A stretch of 64,000 nt of DNA from Bacteroidetes bacterium GWF2_38_335 (GTDB taxonomy: Bacteria; Bacteroidota; Bacteroidia; Bacteroidales; GWF2-38-335), in NCBI GenBank assembly GCA_001769535.1, contig MEOH01000026.1, positions 358,413-422,412 of the forward strand, in the 5' to 3' direction. Position numbers and translations under genes: made by a program. This document shows, piece by piece, positions 10,135 through 20,100 of the stretch (the first letter of the stretch is position 1; the number at the start of each line of letters is the position of its first letter). Below the pieces are notes generated by a model. It saw only the letters and a program-made list of their open reading frames with translations, was not told where the DNA came from and searched no databases.

Positions 10135-10704
10135 TTATTTTACCAGATTCCCAATCCCAATTTTCAACCCCACCCCGCACATTGGTCTTTTAAAATTAAG
10201 ATTTCCGTATAAAGTCCCGGTGATACCCAAAACCATTACCGGCTTAAGGGTAATATCAATCTCCACCGGAATGGATGGTGAAACAAATGTTTTTCTTTCA
10301 TAGTGTTTTGGGTCTTCAAAAAAACCGGGAAAAGGATCAACATAAAGCAGTTTGCCCCTGATTATCCCGTAAACAATTCCCAATCCCGCACAAAAATAAA
10401 CTTGTGCAAACTTGCCCGAAAAACCTTTTCCTGCCATAAATTCAACGTTATAGGTTCTTTCATGAGGCAAAGGGCCAAATAAATCAAACTTAAGAGTCTG
10501 AAAATATTTTATTTTATAAAGCGTTGAATCCAAAACAATATTTACATCAGCATTCCATTCAATACCACCTGTACTGTAAACAGAACAATAATTTCCTGCG
10601 CCAAAGTTTAACCAGTATTTGTCTTTTTTGAAATCAAATTTTTGGCTAAGGCAGGTTGTCTGAAAAAGAACTAAAAACAAAAAAAAAGGTAAAATATTTT
10701 TCAT
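10135..10704 (-). CDS. secreted, probable outer-membrane beta-barrel protein
   Basis: 189 residues with a signal peptide (LPFFLFLVLFQTTCLSQ) and alternating hydrophobic strands rich in Gly and aromatics, ending in a strand, as in small outer-membrane barrels. No family is recognised. It is last in a row of five minus-strand envelope genes (10135-14547). Confidence 0.6.
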   Translation of the reverse strand: MKNILPFFLFLVLFQTTCLSQKFDFKKDKYWLNFGAGNYCSVYSTGGIEWNADVNIVLDSTLYKIKYFQTLKFDLFGPLPHERTYNVEFMAGKGFSGKFAQVYFCAGLGIVYGIIRGKLLYVDPFPGFFEDPKHYERKTFVSPSIPVEIDITLKPVMVLGITGTLYGNLNFKRPMCGVGLKIGIGNLVK

Positions 10705-10750
10705 GTATTTTTAGGTTATTTAATATCAAAAATACAACTTTTTTTAATTA

Positions 10751-11515
10751 TCATCCACCCCAGCAACCGCCGCTTTCTTCAAGGAGACTAATAATCTTGT
10801 AAATTATAAAACCAACTAAAAATAAAACTAAAAGCAATCTTACAAGTGCCTGTATAAAAGTAAATCCGATCAAAATCATTAATGCGAAGTATATAAGTAT
10901 TATCAATGAAATAAGTATTGAATACAAAAGAGTACTAAGTATTGAAGATTCATTTTCATAAAAAAACCCGCTGTATAAAGCAGAACCTATAACAGCAGTA
11001 ACCAGAAAATAAATAAGAGTCATAGTAAAACTCCATGATAAAATACCAAGAAGCATGTATAAAATCAGCAATAAAACATCAAAAAGTATAAGCATTTCTT
11101 GATTTTCTTTTTCATAATCGTCTTCATAACTACCTGAATATTTCATTAATCCACCACATTTAATATTCATGAGGTTTTTGATAACCGGAGCAGATTTAAT
11201 GTTTTTTTCAACATCAATTTTTTTAATGCTTTTTATTTCATTTACAGCCGATTCCATTCCACATTCCTCTTCTACCTTTTCAATATTTTCTGTAATATTG
11301 GAATTATCTGCTGTCTGAATTGTGTCAATTGATTCCTGTATTTCAGGTTTCGGTTCTGTTTCGGTATTTTTAATTTTCTGTTGTTTTCCGTTTACCAATT
11401 CCACATTAAACCCCGAAGAATACCGCCTCTTCTGAATCGAAAACTGCGTAGAGCAGGAAGTCAGTAACAGGATCATTCCTATTAGTATTGCTGTGTATTT
11501 TGCTGTTGTTTTCAT
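10751..11515 (-). CDS. lipoprotein with C-terminal membrane segments, paralogue of the next gene
   Basis: 254 residues. The first 40 residues (lipobox LLTSCSTQ, then SIQKRRYSSGFNV) are nearly identical to those of the gene at 11597. The middle is a low-complexity charged linker. The C-terminal 110 residues hold three or four hydrophobic helices. The SIQKRRYxxGFxV motif after a lipobox recurs in Bacteroidota lipoproteins, as recalled from other genomes. Function unknown. The tandem arrangement suggests duplication followed by divergence outside the N-terminal motif. Confidence 0.6.
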   Translation of the reverse strand: MKTTAKYTAILIGMILLLTSCSTQFSIQKRRYSSGFNVELVNGKQQKIKNTETEPKPEIQESIDTIQTADNSNITENIEKVEEECGMESAVNEIKSIKKIDVEKNIKSAPVIKNLMNIKCGGLMKYSGSYEDDYEKENQEMLILFDVLLLILYMLLGILSWSFTMTLIYFLVTAVIGSALYSGFFYENESSILSTLLYSILISLIILIYFALMILIGFTFIQALVRLLLVLFLVGFIIYKIISLLEESGGCWGG

Positions 11516-11596
11516 TTTGTTTAATTTGACGATAAAAAAATGTAATCAGAACATGAAGTGAAATGAAAAATCTTACATCAAAGCAGTATTAAGTAT

Positions 11597-12376
11597 TTAA
11601 TCCAAAACCCCACAAATAGCCAGAATAATAAAAGTAAAGAAGATTAATCCAACTGAAAGGATAATGACATAAAGTGCTTTTATAAGAACGCTTAATTGTC
11701 CCCAATAGACACTGATTACCAGACAAAGCAATATAAACAAAGCATTTATTAATGATTCAAGCATAAGGTAAGCTATGGAACAATATTTCCCTTCATTTTT
11801 CAATTTATAAATAAATGTCAATACAAATAAAATCCCAAGAAAAATTCCCAGCTTAGCCCATGTTAATACTTGCAGTCCAACTGCAAGATAAACAACAAGT
11901 AATCCTAAGGCAATGTACAAATATTCCACTTCAGGTTCCAACTTTTGATTGTTATGATCATTGTCGTTTTTCTTTGGTGGTTTAATTGAGAAAGCTATTT
12001 TTCCCAAATTCATTTCTGGCAGTAATTTTCTTGTATTTAATTTTGTCACGACTTGTTTTTTTAAAGCAATTTGTAGGTTGGTATTTTGTTGCTTTTTTGT
12101 AATTATTTTTTGGTCCATAATTCCAAATTCGGTGGCACTTCCATTATCTTTTTCCAGCAAATTGGCAGCTGATTCAACCTTAATGTTTGTTGCTGGGCTA
12201 TCATTAATTGAGTCAAGTGTTAATGAAGTCTGTGGCCTTTTATCATTATTACTCACAAAATCTACATTAAACCCCGAAAAATATCTTCTCTTCTGAATTG
12301 ATAATTGCGTAGAGCAGGAAGTCAGTAACAGGATCATTCCTATTATTATTGCTGTGTATTTTGCTGTTGTTTTCAT
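11597..12376 (-). CDS. lipoprotein with C-terminal membrane segments, paralogue of the previous gene
   Basis: 259 residues. It shares lipobox LLTSCSTQ and SIQKRRYFSGFNV with the downstream paralogue (10751-11515). A Ser/Thr/Lys-rich linker follows, then about four hydrophobic helices near the C-terminus. The nucleotide sequence of the first 100 bp is also close to the paralogue, showing a recent or conserved duplication. Function unknown. Confidence 0.6.
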   Translation of the reverse strand: MKTTAKYTAIIIGMILLLTSCSTQLSIQKRRYFSGFNVDFVSNNDKRPQTSLTLDSINDSPATNIKVESAANLLEKDNGSATEFGIMDQKIITKKQQNTNLQIALKKQVVTKLNTRKLLPEMNLGKIAFSIKPPKKNDNDHNNQKLEPEVEYLYIALGLLVVYLAVGLQVLTWAKLGIFLGILFVLTFIYKLKNEGKYCSIAYLMLESLINALFILLCLVISVYWGQLSVLIKALYVIILSVGLIFFTFIILAICGVLD

Positions 12377-12473
12377 TTTTCAAGTTTTTTTTCTGTTTTA
12401 TTGTGAGACTGCTTCGTTCCTCGCAGTGACGGTTTGCAATGGGCGTTGATTAATCATCAAATTTGCACATCAA

Positions 12474-13370
12474 CTACCATCCAAACCCCACCAGCACCCC
12501 GCATTTAAAATCAGGTGTAAACAAAGAGGTGTTGTTGTTTTCGGGATTGAAATTTCCGGTGAGGTAATAATCCGAATTCAATTCCTGTTCCTGCATATAC
12601 CTGTACCTAAAGCCAAAACCAAGGTAAAAGTCAAATACCCAGTTGGCGCTTGAAACAAACTGCTGTCCAAAAATCACATAGGCATTGCACACTGTTTTTT
12701 CTTCGTTGAAATCTACTCCGGTTGAATCTGTAACCCACTGGTTTCTTTCATAATCGACGAATTTCACTCCAAACCCCACTCCACTGTACTTGCGCATGTT
12801 CGGATTTTTCTTTGAAGGCCTGTAGAATTTAAACTCGGTTTTGATTTTATATCCGTAGTTTATCGATTTTCCATAGGATTGCAGACTAAGTCCTGTAGTA
12901 TTATTGAAACAATAACCGGCGTGAATGGTGCATGAAGTATTCTCGTTGACCGGAAAATCAAATCCTGCCATTAAAACCGGATCGGTCTCAAACAATCCCA
13001 GGGGCGAGAACAGCAAATAATTGCTGTTGTTGAAGTTGTCGCTCAAAACTAACAGTTCTTCTTTTTTGACCGGCTCGTTGTTTTGTGACTGCTGCGGTTT
13101 TACCAACTCAGGCATGGCTTTGCTTAAATACACCGGTTTGCCGGCTTCATCGAAAGCAATTTCTTCCCCTTTGTAAAAAATGCGGGAAATTTCTGATATT
13201 GCCAAATCATGCAACGCTCCGTTTTTAAGGTATACAATGTTGTTTTCTTTTATCTCATGCAGGGATGCATCTTTAATTATTTTGGCGTTTTTGAGGACTA
13301 TTTTATCCTGTGCACTGACTGCTGCAGTCAGTAAGCTGAGGATGATGCTGAGGATTATTGTTGTTTTCAT
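12474..13370 (-). CDS. secreted, probable outer-membrane barrel protein
   Basis: 298 residues with a signal peptide (ILSIILSLLTAAVSAQ). The N-terminal third (about residues 20-90) has short strand-like repeats: IVLKNAKIIKDASLHEI, and IVYLKNGALHDL with IFYKGEEIAFD. The C-terminal two thirds alternates strands with Gly/Tyr-rich turns (FGQQFVSSANWVFDFYLGFGFRYRY), ending with FGW, typical of an outer-membrane barrel. No family name is supported. It lies directly after the CsgG/TolB-N-like gene on the same strand. Confidence 0.6.
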   Translation of the reverse strand: MKTTIILSIILSLLTAAVSAQDKIVLKNAKIIKDASLHEIKENNIVYLKNGALHDLAISEISRIFYKGEEIAFDEAGKPVYLSKAMPELVKPQQSQNNEPVKKEELLVLSDNFNNSNYLLFSPLGLFETDPVLMAGFDFPVNENTSCTIHAGYCFNNTTGLSLQSYGKSINYGYKIKTEFKFYRPSKKNPNMRKYSGVGFGVKFVDYERNQWVTDSTGVDFNEEKTVCNAYVIFGQQFVSSANWVFDFYLGFGFRYRYMQEQELNSDYYLTGNFNPENNNTSLFTPDFKCGVLVGFGW

Positions 13371-13428
13371 GGTATATTTTTTTTACTTCGTTAAAAAAGG
13401 GGCAGGCACAAGACCTGCCCTCACAAAA

Positions 13429-14547
13429 CTATCGGGGTGATTTTGACAGGTTAAAGCCAAGGGAGAGTCCGTAGGTTGTGCCTTCCTTGCGCGGAGATAC
13501 ATATACATTGACCGGGATGTTGAGATAACCTGAACGGATGGTTTTTCCGAAGGCAATAATCAGACTGGTTGACATCTTAAAGTCACCGCGGTGGTCAATC
13601 TGTTCAACTATTTCATAGTCGGCACCTACAGGCATGTTACTTTCGAGAGTCCATTTTCCAGTTGCATCGTAATATCCATAGGCAGTTTTGATTACCCTGA
13701 AAGACGGGCCAATGGCCAGTTCAAATCCACCGTTGTTAAACCTGAAACCGTTCATGAAGGTGACGGCCGGAATAAACGCTCCGGATTCCAGTCCGTTCAA
13801 TGTGCCCAGAAATTCAAACAATCCCTGGAAACTACCGGCGCTGATGTATTGCAATTCATGTTGGTAGCCAAACATTGAAGTAACAGGAAACATATTGTAA
13901 CCACCATCGCGTGTTGAAGCCATCATTCTTTTACCATAATCGCCCGAAACATAGGTCATACCCATTCTGGTTCCGTTTAGCTTTACTTTGGTGCTGGGCG
14001 ATTCAATCGGATGGTTATAATTTATGAGCATGTTGACGATATTTGGGTCATTTTCAATGCCCAGCAGGTCATTTACAGAGATGCGAATCATAATCTGAAG
14101 TTCTTTTTCCAGATTGAGAAATTCCAAAACACCCGATTTAACATACTCGCCAGTACTTACATCCAGAATTCTGAAAGAAATGATAATTTTCTCATTCATG
14201 CGCTCAACGCTTCCCGAGAACATTAAGCTGACGCCAAGTTTTTTACCTGCGTCCATGAGTTTTGATTTGGATTGGCAATCTTCGGGATCGATTCCTTTTT
14301 CTTTTACAATTTCATTTACTTCATACTTGTCGAGCACACTGTACAAGTTGGTTTTTTCAAGTTCCAGTTGTACCATGTTGGTAACTGTTTTCTGGTCGTT
14401 AAAGATTCCGGTGGTACTGATACCTACCACTGCAATGCTGCTTTTCTGGGCAGTTACTGATACTGAATTAAAAAATACCATCATTGCAATGATCATTCTG
14501 ATTTTAAAATTTAGAGTTTTCATACTGTTATAATTTAAAGTTTTCAT
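13429..14547 (-). CDS. secreted protein with CsgG/TolB-N-like domain and barrel-like C-terminus
   Basis: After a signal peptide (MIIAMMVFFNSVSVTAQ) residues about 35-165 read SSIAVVGIST ... LEKTNLYSVLDKYEVNEIVKEKG ... AGKKLGVSLMFSGSVERMNEKIIISFRILDVSTGE. This is the pattern of CsgG/LpoB/TolB-N domains: nucleotide-fold periplasmic modules that summarise parameters by named systems. The remaining 200 residues are strand-rich. Two ATGs 24 bp apart (14547, 14523) begin near-identical peptides, MKTLNYNS and MKTLNFKI, a small duplication at the start. The true initiation codon is therefore uncertain; 14547 is chosen here. An upstream in-frame ATG (14595) is less likely. Confidence 0.65.
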   Translation of the reverse strand: MKTLNYNSMKTLNFKIRMIIAMMVFFNSVSVTAQKSSIAVVGISTTGIFNDQKTVTNMVQLELEKTNLYSVLDKYEVNEIVKEKGIDPEDCQSKSKLMDAGKKLGVSLMFSGSVERMNEKIIISFRILDVSTGEYVKSGVLEFLNLEKELQIMIRISVNDLLGIENDPNIVNMLINYNHPIESPSTKVKLNGTRMGMTYVSGDYGKRMMASTRDGGYNMFPVTSMFGYQHELQYISAGSFQGLFEFLGTLNGLESGAFIPAVTFMNGFRFNNGGFELAIGPSFRVIKTAYGYYDATGKWTLESNMPVGADYEIVEQIDHRGDFKMSTSLIIAFGKTIRSGYLNIPVNVYVSPRKEGTTYGLSLGFNLSKSPR

Positions 14548-14910
14548 TTTGTTATTTTTTTTGTGAACGTTTCTGATGTAAAAGTACAATCCCAAATATG
14601 CGATATCAAACAGCTATTTACTTGTATATTAATAAGTTTACTGATTATTGAAACAAACAGAGGAATTCTGTATTCAGAATCTGTTTTTTTGGATTTTATG
14701 CATGCACACCGGGGTTATTTGCGATTTTCGCAAATTGATTTTAATGAATTATTGAAATTTGCATGATTATTTTTCCCGAGGCTTCACGCCGGACTGAATT
14801 GAACTGGCCTTCCAGGCCGTTTATTCTTGAAAATAAAATATAATGGGATAAAAAATATACCTGTAACCTTGTAACTTTGTCACCATATCACCCCACAACC
14901 ATCCTACCGT
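14548..14910. repeat. intergenic region with a fragment of the composite hairpin element
   Basis: No gene is supported. At about 14778-14822 it holds the conserved fragment GCCGGACTGAATTGAACTGGCC plus TTCCAGGCCG, which matches the tail of the composite element seen at 3.2, 39.8 and 53.6 kb. The rest is AT-rich. Confidence 0.5.
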
Positions 14911-16890
14911 CTACACCTTCCTTTTATCGTACTTTCCTCTGATTTTCTGAGTAATGTTTTCAAGATCGCGGCATAGTTTTTTATATTGAGTATTATGAAG
15001 TGCTCTGGATTTAAAGTGCCTGATAATATATGATGCTCTTGAAATATACAATGCATCCTCGATGGTTTTTTCTTCGATATAGACCTTTTTTTCTTTTTTG
15101 GCAAGTTTTGCCAGGTTACCGCACATATCTGCCAACAGACTGAATTTTCCTGAAAAAGAGGAAATTTCAGGTGAAAGTCGTTGTACTTTAACCGAAAAGG
15201 AATCCAGTGTCTCACTGTAAGCCTGCGAAGAAAAATCCTCAAAATAGCAGGACCTCTTTAGTGCTGTACATTTATTTACAATATTCTTATTGTATTTTAA
15301 CAATATGGAAAAGTCCTTATTAAGTTTTTGAAACTCTTTATATAGTTCTTTTACAAGTATTTTTCCTGTTGAATCCAAAATGGCTGAATCGGCAGGAAAC
15401 TTATATTTTATTAAAGTATCCTTTAGCATTCTGATTTTCAGATCAAGGTCATCAAACCCACTAAGCCTTAAAAAATGAATTGCTTTGCCATCGTTTCTGT
15501 GTTTTTTGGAGTATGCTGCATAGAAGTAAAAATTTGATACTGTTTTTTTAAATATACTGTCACAGATATTTATTCTTTCTTTGATTATTTTTACCTGAAT
15601 ATCAGCCGAATCCCTATAAAGTCTGATTTCATCCATTGCCTTGGCTGAGTCAACCGGATTGGTTTTTTTTGCATTGTTTGAGTTGGCGTACGACGGAATG
15701 CGATCAAGCTCCAGAATTTTACTCCGGTTGTCCCTGTTCAGTTTTTTTGAGGAGCTTTGGCCTTGTCTGCATATACTTTTACCAGACCTGAATAGTGTTT
15801 CACATTTAGTTGTTGATTTAGAAAGAAGTTTATAATGACCTGCCATAATTTCGTGCTTCATTTTATTTTTTTCGGAGAGAAGAGCCTTTTGTTCACTCAG
15901 ATAAAAAAAATTGCTGTCAAGATTTGACCTCGACTTCAGCAGCATTACAAGTAAAGTGTCGCACTGATTTATAACTTTTAATGAATCAAACGATTTCTGG
16001 TCAATATCAGGAAAAAATTTCAAAGCCTTTAAAAGATGGCTTTGGCCGGGTGCAAAATGATTCTTATGATTATAATCGTGAAAAACATATCCGTCGGCTA
16101 TATTTCGGGTAACCTCATCCATTGAGGCAAGGAAACGCCGCTGATTATTAAGGTGCTTATTAATCGGAGAAGGCGTAATTGTGTCACAAAGCAAAAAATA
16201 AAACGAACTGTCAAGCACTGCATCCTTTAAAGAATATTGAGGTGATACCATCTGCCAAATTGGATCAGCAGGAATATGATCGGATTTGTAATAGTATCCG
16301 CTCTTACAATAATAAAATTCTGAAGGACTGCTTACAAAGTGAGGTCGATATCTGAAAATCGTGTATCTGTGCCATGAAAAAAAATACAGTATTTTGCCAA
16401 TGATTGTCATTTTTACAAATTGCACATAACCCGAATCCCATGTAGCATCAAGCAAATGCCAGTTATCATTGAAATAAACAGCATTCCAGATATGTTCATC
16501 TTCAAAAAAACCATCCCCCTGATCATAGTAAATATCCTTAACATATCCGGGAACCGAGGTTGAGGGTATGCCGGCAATGCTGCACATTTCATTAAAAAGA
16601 TCACTGTATCCCCTGCATATAGCCTTTCTTTTTTTTAAAATTGTTTTTAGCGGAACCTTTGAATAATTGAATTGCTGAAATCTTTTTAAATCATATTTAA
16701 TATTTGAGGTTATCCATTTATGTATTGCATAAACTTTTGCACTGTCAGTCTCTTTCCCTGAAATAACCTTTTGAGTAATTTTATGCAAATTTGTGTTTCT
16801 AAAAAAAGGAAACAACGATTGCTGCTCCCCTAAAACAGGAACATGAATAAAAGAGCATAAAACAATTAAAATTATCAATCTCTTATACAT
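14911..16890 (-). CDS. secreted transglutaminase-like cysteine peptidase-fold protein
   Basis: 659 residues with a signal peptide (LIILIVLCSFIHVPVLG). Residues about 45-155 form a transglutaminase-like core: Cys92 in AICRGYSDLF, His133 in DEHIWNAVYF and Asp148 in HLLDATWDSG make the expected Cys-His-Asp triad. Such domains act as peptidases, or cross-linkers, in the periplasm or at the surface. The remaining 500 residues are charged and predicted helical/coiled, with no known domain. The triad is intact, so activity is plausible; the substrate is unknown. Confidence 0.8.
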   Translation of the reverse strand: MYKRLIILIVLCSFIHVPVLGEQQSLFPFFRNTNLHKITQKVISGKETDSAKVYAIHKWITSNIKYDLKRFQQFNYSKVPLKTILKKRKAICRGYSDLFNEMCSIAGIPSTSVPGYVKDIYYDQGDGFFEDEHIWNAVYFNDNWHLLDATWDSGYVQFVKMTIIGKILYFFSWHRYTIFRYRPHFVSSPSEFYYCKSGYYYKSDHIPADPIWQMVSPQYSLKDAVLDSSFYFLLCDTITPSPINKHLNNQRRFLASMDEVTRNIADGYVFHDYNHKNHFAPGQSHLLKALKFFPDIDQKSFDSLKVINQCDTLLVMLLKSRSNLDSNFFYLSEQKALLSEKNKMKHEIMAGHYKLLSKSTTKCETLFRSGKSICRQGQSSSKKLNRDNRSKILELDRIPSYANSNNAKKTNPVDSAKAMDEIRLYRDSADIQVKIIKERINICDSIFKKTVSNFYFYAAYSKKHRNDGKAIHFLRLSGFDDLDLKIRMLKDTLIKYKFPADSAILDSTGKILVKELYKEFQKLNKDFSILLKYNKNIVNKCTALKRSCYFEDFSSQAYSETLDSFSVKVQRLSPEISSFSGKFSLLADMCGNLAKLAKKEKKVYIEEKTIEDALYISRASYIIRHFKSRALHNTQYKKLCRDLENITQKIRGKYDKRKV

Positions 16891-17139
16891 ATCAGCTGAA
16901 TTTCTCCATTAACTTACAAATATATGAATTCATTGTTATCCTGAAAATTTTTACCAAAATCTTTAACGAATCTGATAATAATGATCATGACTTTTAACCA
17001 GCACAATTATTTTAACATTTTTTTAAGGATTTTTTCTCATCTCGAATCTGGAAAAAGTCTATCTTTACTACGTGTTATTACTTATGTCAATACACAGACT
17101 TTTCGAACGATCTAACAAATCGGTCTAAAGTTTAAAAAG

Positions 17140-20100
17140 ATGATTAGAGCAACCTTAACATTTGTCATTGTACTATTTTTCATGGCTTCCACCGCTCAGG
17201 TGACTGTGACCCATGATATACCCTGGAAATCTGATACAGTCGGAATGTGGGGACCATCATCTTCTGTATGGAGCATCAATCAAATTGACACACTTTTTGA
17301 TATAGAAGTCGGGCCTTATGGCGACACCTATTCATTCGTGTATAATTTTGGTCTTTTTGATTCTGTCGGAGTTATTTTGGATTACGGTGCCTATTTCAAT
17401 ACCATGGCTGTTTTTGAGATGACGGGGTGGCACAGCGGCTCGGTCTATGTCAATTATCCCACAAAAATTGAAATGGATTTTCCGACACCGGGAACCGTGA
17501 GCAACGGCGAATGGTTTTCAATTGAATCGGATTACCGCGAACATGACACCACCATTTATCCTTCGGATATGGACAAATGGGAGCTTTTTTCGACCTGGCC
17601 CACAGCCGGAGTTATCCGTCTTTATCTCAATGTTGATATTGAAGCCAATCTGGATGTCATTTATTCTGATTTTTCTAATCCTTTTGATATTGAATGGGAT
17701 ACACTAAATGTCATTGAACCTGTCGATATTGATCTGGATACTTTTGATATTTTCCTAATTGATGTTCCTAACGCCGAATACCTCATTCCCTGGGTTGCCT
17801 ATCACACCGACGCCTTTGGAAATACTGTCATAGACTCGGTGTATTTTCTTCACGATTCTCTGGGATGGCCCATTGAATTTCCTGACATTTTCTATGAACT
17901 GATCGGCATCAGCGGAAGTATTGATATTCCTTATATCCAAACAACCGACTGGATAGAAGACGAACAGCGGCTCTATGCATGGGGTAACGATGAATACCTT
18001 CATCTAAATCTGGATATTGTAAAATTCATCCAGTGCATGTGCCATTATCTTTCGAATATTCCATCTCTTGTTGCTCTTGAACAAGTCAGCCAGATGATAG
18101 ATTACGAAGAAGGCGACACCTCCATTTTCATCATGACCGATCCGCTCAGCGGCGAAGATTTTACCATTGATGCCATGTGGGATCTCATTGATGCAGAGCT
18201 TTTGTTCACGAGTACCATGAACCAAACCTTATCTTTTGTGGATAATCAGGAATATTCAATATTTGGATTTCCTATTCCACCCAACCATTATCCCAATGTC
18301 TGGAATGTACTTGATTTTCCGGTACCTGTTGACTACAGAGTTTACGACCTGACCTCAACCATGATTGAAGAAGGATCATCCGATATCATTACATATGGCG
18401 CAGATTACGATGTTGACATCAAATATCCATGTTTTGATTACCCCGAATTACCCGTAACCATTTCGCACACCATCGATCCTTGGCTTACCAATCTTGTTCA
18501 GGACACCATTGATGTTGATTTTTACCTTAAAGTTCTTGAGTTTTCATATTCGGTGGGAACACCCTCAAACCCTATTATGTCGGGCAGTTACCTGGCATTT
18601 CAGGACACTTTTAACCTTGGCTCTTTTGCCGGACCTCCGTTATTTGGTCCGCCCATTTTTATGCCATGGGAAATTGAAGGTTATTTTCCCGATACCACAT
18701 TCATTCCCGATTACCTCATCGAACCCGATTACCAGCCACTGACCATCGAAGAAATTATTGTAACCGACATTTTGTGTTTCGGACAATCAACCGGTGAACT
18801 TGAAGCTGTAATCAGCGGCGGAATTCCTCCTTATGAATATGCCTGGAGCGACGGAGTTGATACGGTTTCAACGGATCAGCTGGCTACCGGACTGCCAGCC
18901 GGCACATATTATCTCACGGTTACGGATGGAGGTGAGTGCAGTGTTACCGGATCAGCTTCCATTACAGACAGCTCGAACCCCGAAATTTTCCTTACTGTTA
19001 CAGGTGTTGATGTGCTTTGCCATGGCGAAAATACAGGCTCAGCCACTGCGATTGTTTCAGGTGGAACTCCGGGATACACTTACCTTTGGGATCCGTCAGG
19101 GGCAATCACAGCCACAGCAACCAATCTTTACACCGGTTGGCATTATGTTACCATTGCCGATGCCATCGGATGCGAAAAATACGACTCTATATTCATTGAT
19201 GAACCCGCAACCTACGTCACTACTACAATTTCAGGAACTGACATTTCCTGCTTCGAAGGAAGCGACGGGACTGTTTCCCTCACTGTCAGCGATGGCATTC
19301 CGCCTTACACTTTCAACTGGAGCAACGGCTCCCATGCTGAAGATCTGACCGGATTGACAGCCGGAATTTACAGCGTAACTGTTTTTGATGCCAACGGCTG
19401 CGATACTGAAAATGAAATTGAACTGACACAGCCCGACCTTCTTGAAGCAAATATTGACATCACCGATGTGTCCTGCTTTGGCGAAACTGACGGAGCGGCT
19501 GATCTGACTATCACCGGAGGAACAATGCCTTACAGCCAGATTTGGTCAAATGGAGCTGTGACTGAAGATATCAGCGGACTTGCAGGAGGAAATTACTCAG
19601 TAACCGTTACGGACGATAATTCCTGTATCGCTACAGCATTTATTTTCGTGACCCAGCCCGATGCGCCACTGACAGCAGTCTTAGCTCAAACACCAGTAAA
19701 CTGCTTTGGAGGAAACGACGGAAGCATTGACCTTGAAGCCTCTGGTGGAACACCTCCTTACTCCTATGACTGGAGCAACGGAGCATCAACTCAAAACATC
19801 CTGAACCTCACTGCAGGAAATTATCAGGTAACCGTTACCGATGACCATAACTGTACTTTCACCACATCTATCGAGGTAACCCAGCCCGACGCACCACTTT
19901 CAGTTGATATGGATGTAACCAATGTGCTTTGCTACGGCGGACATGACGGAGCTATTGATGTGACTGTAAACGGCGGAACACCTCCTTATTCATATATCTG
20001 GAATAACGGCCATCTGATCGAAGACATTGATATGCTTTATGCCGGAACCTATTTTATTACCGTAACCGATGAAAATGGCTGTCATGTTTATTCTGCTGCC

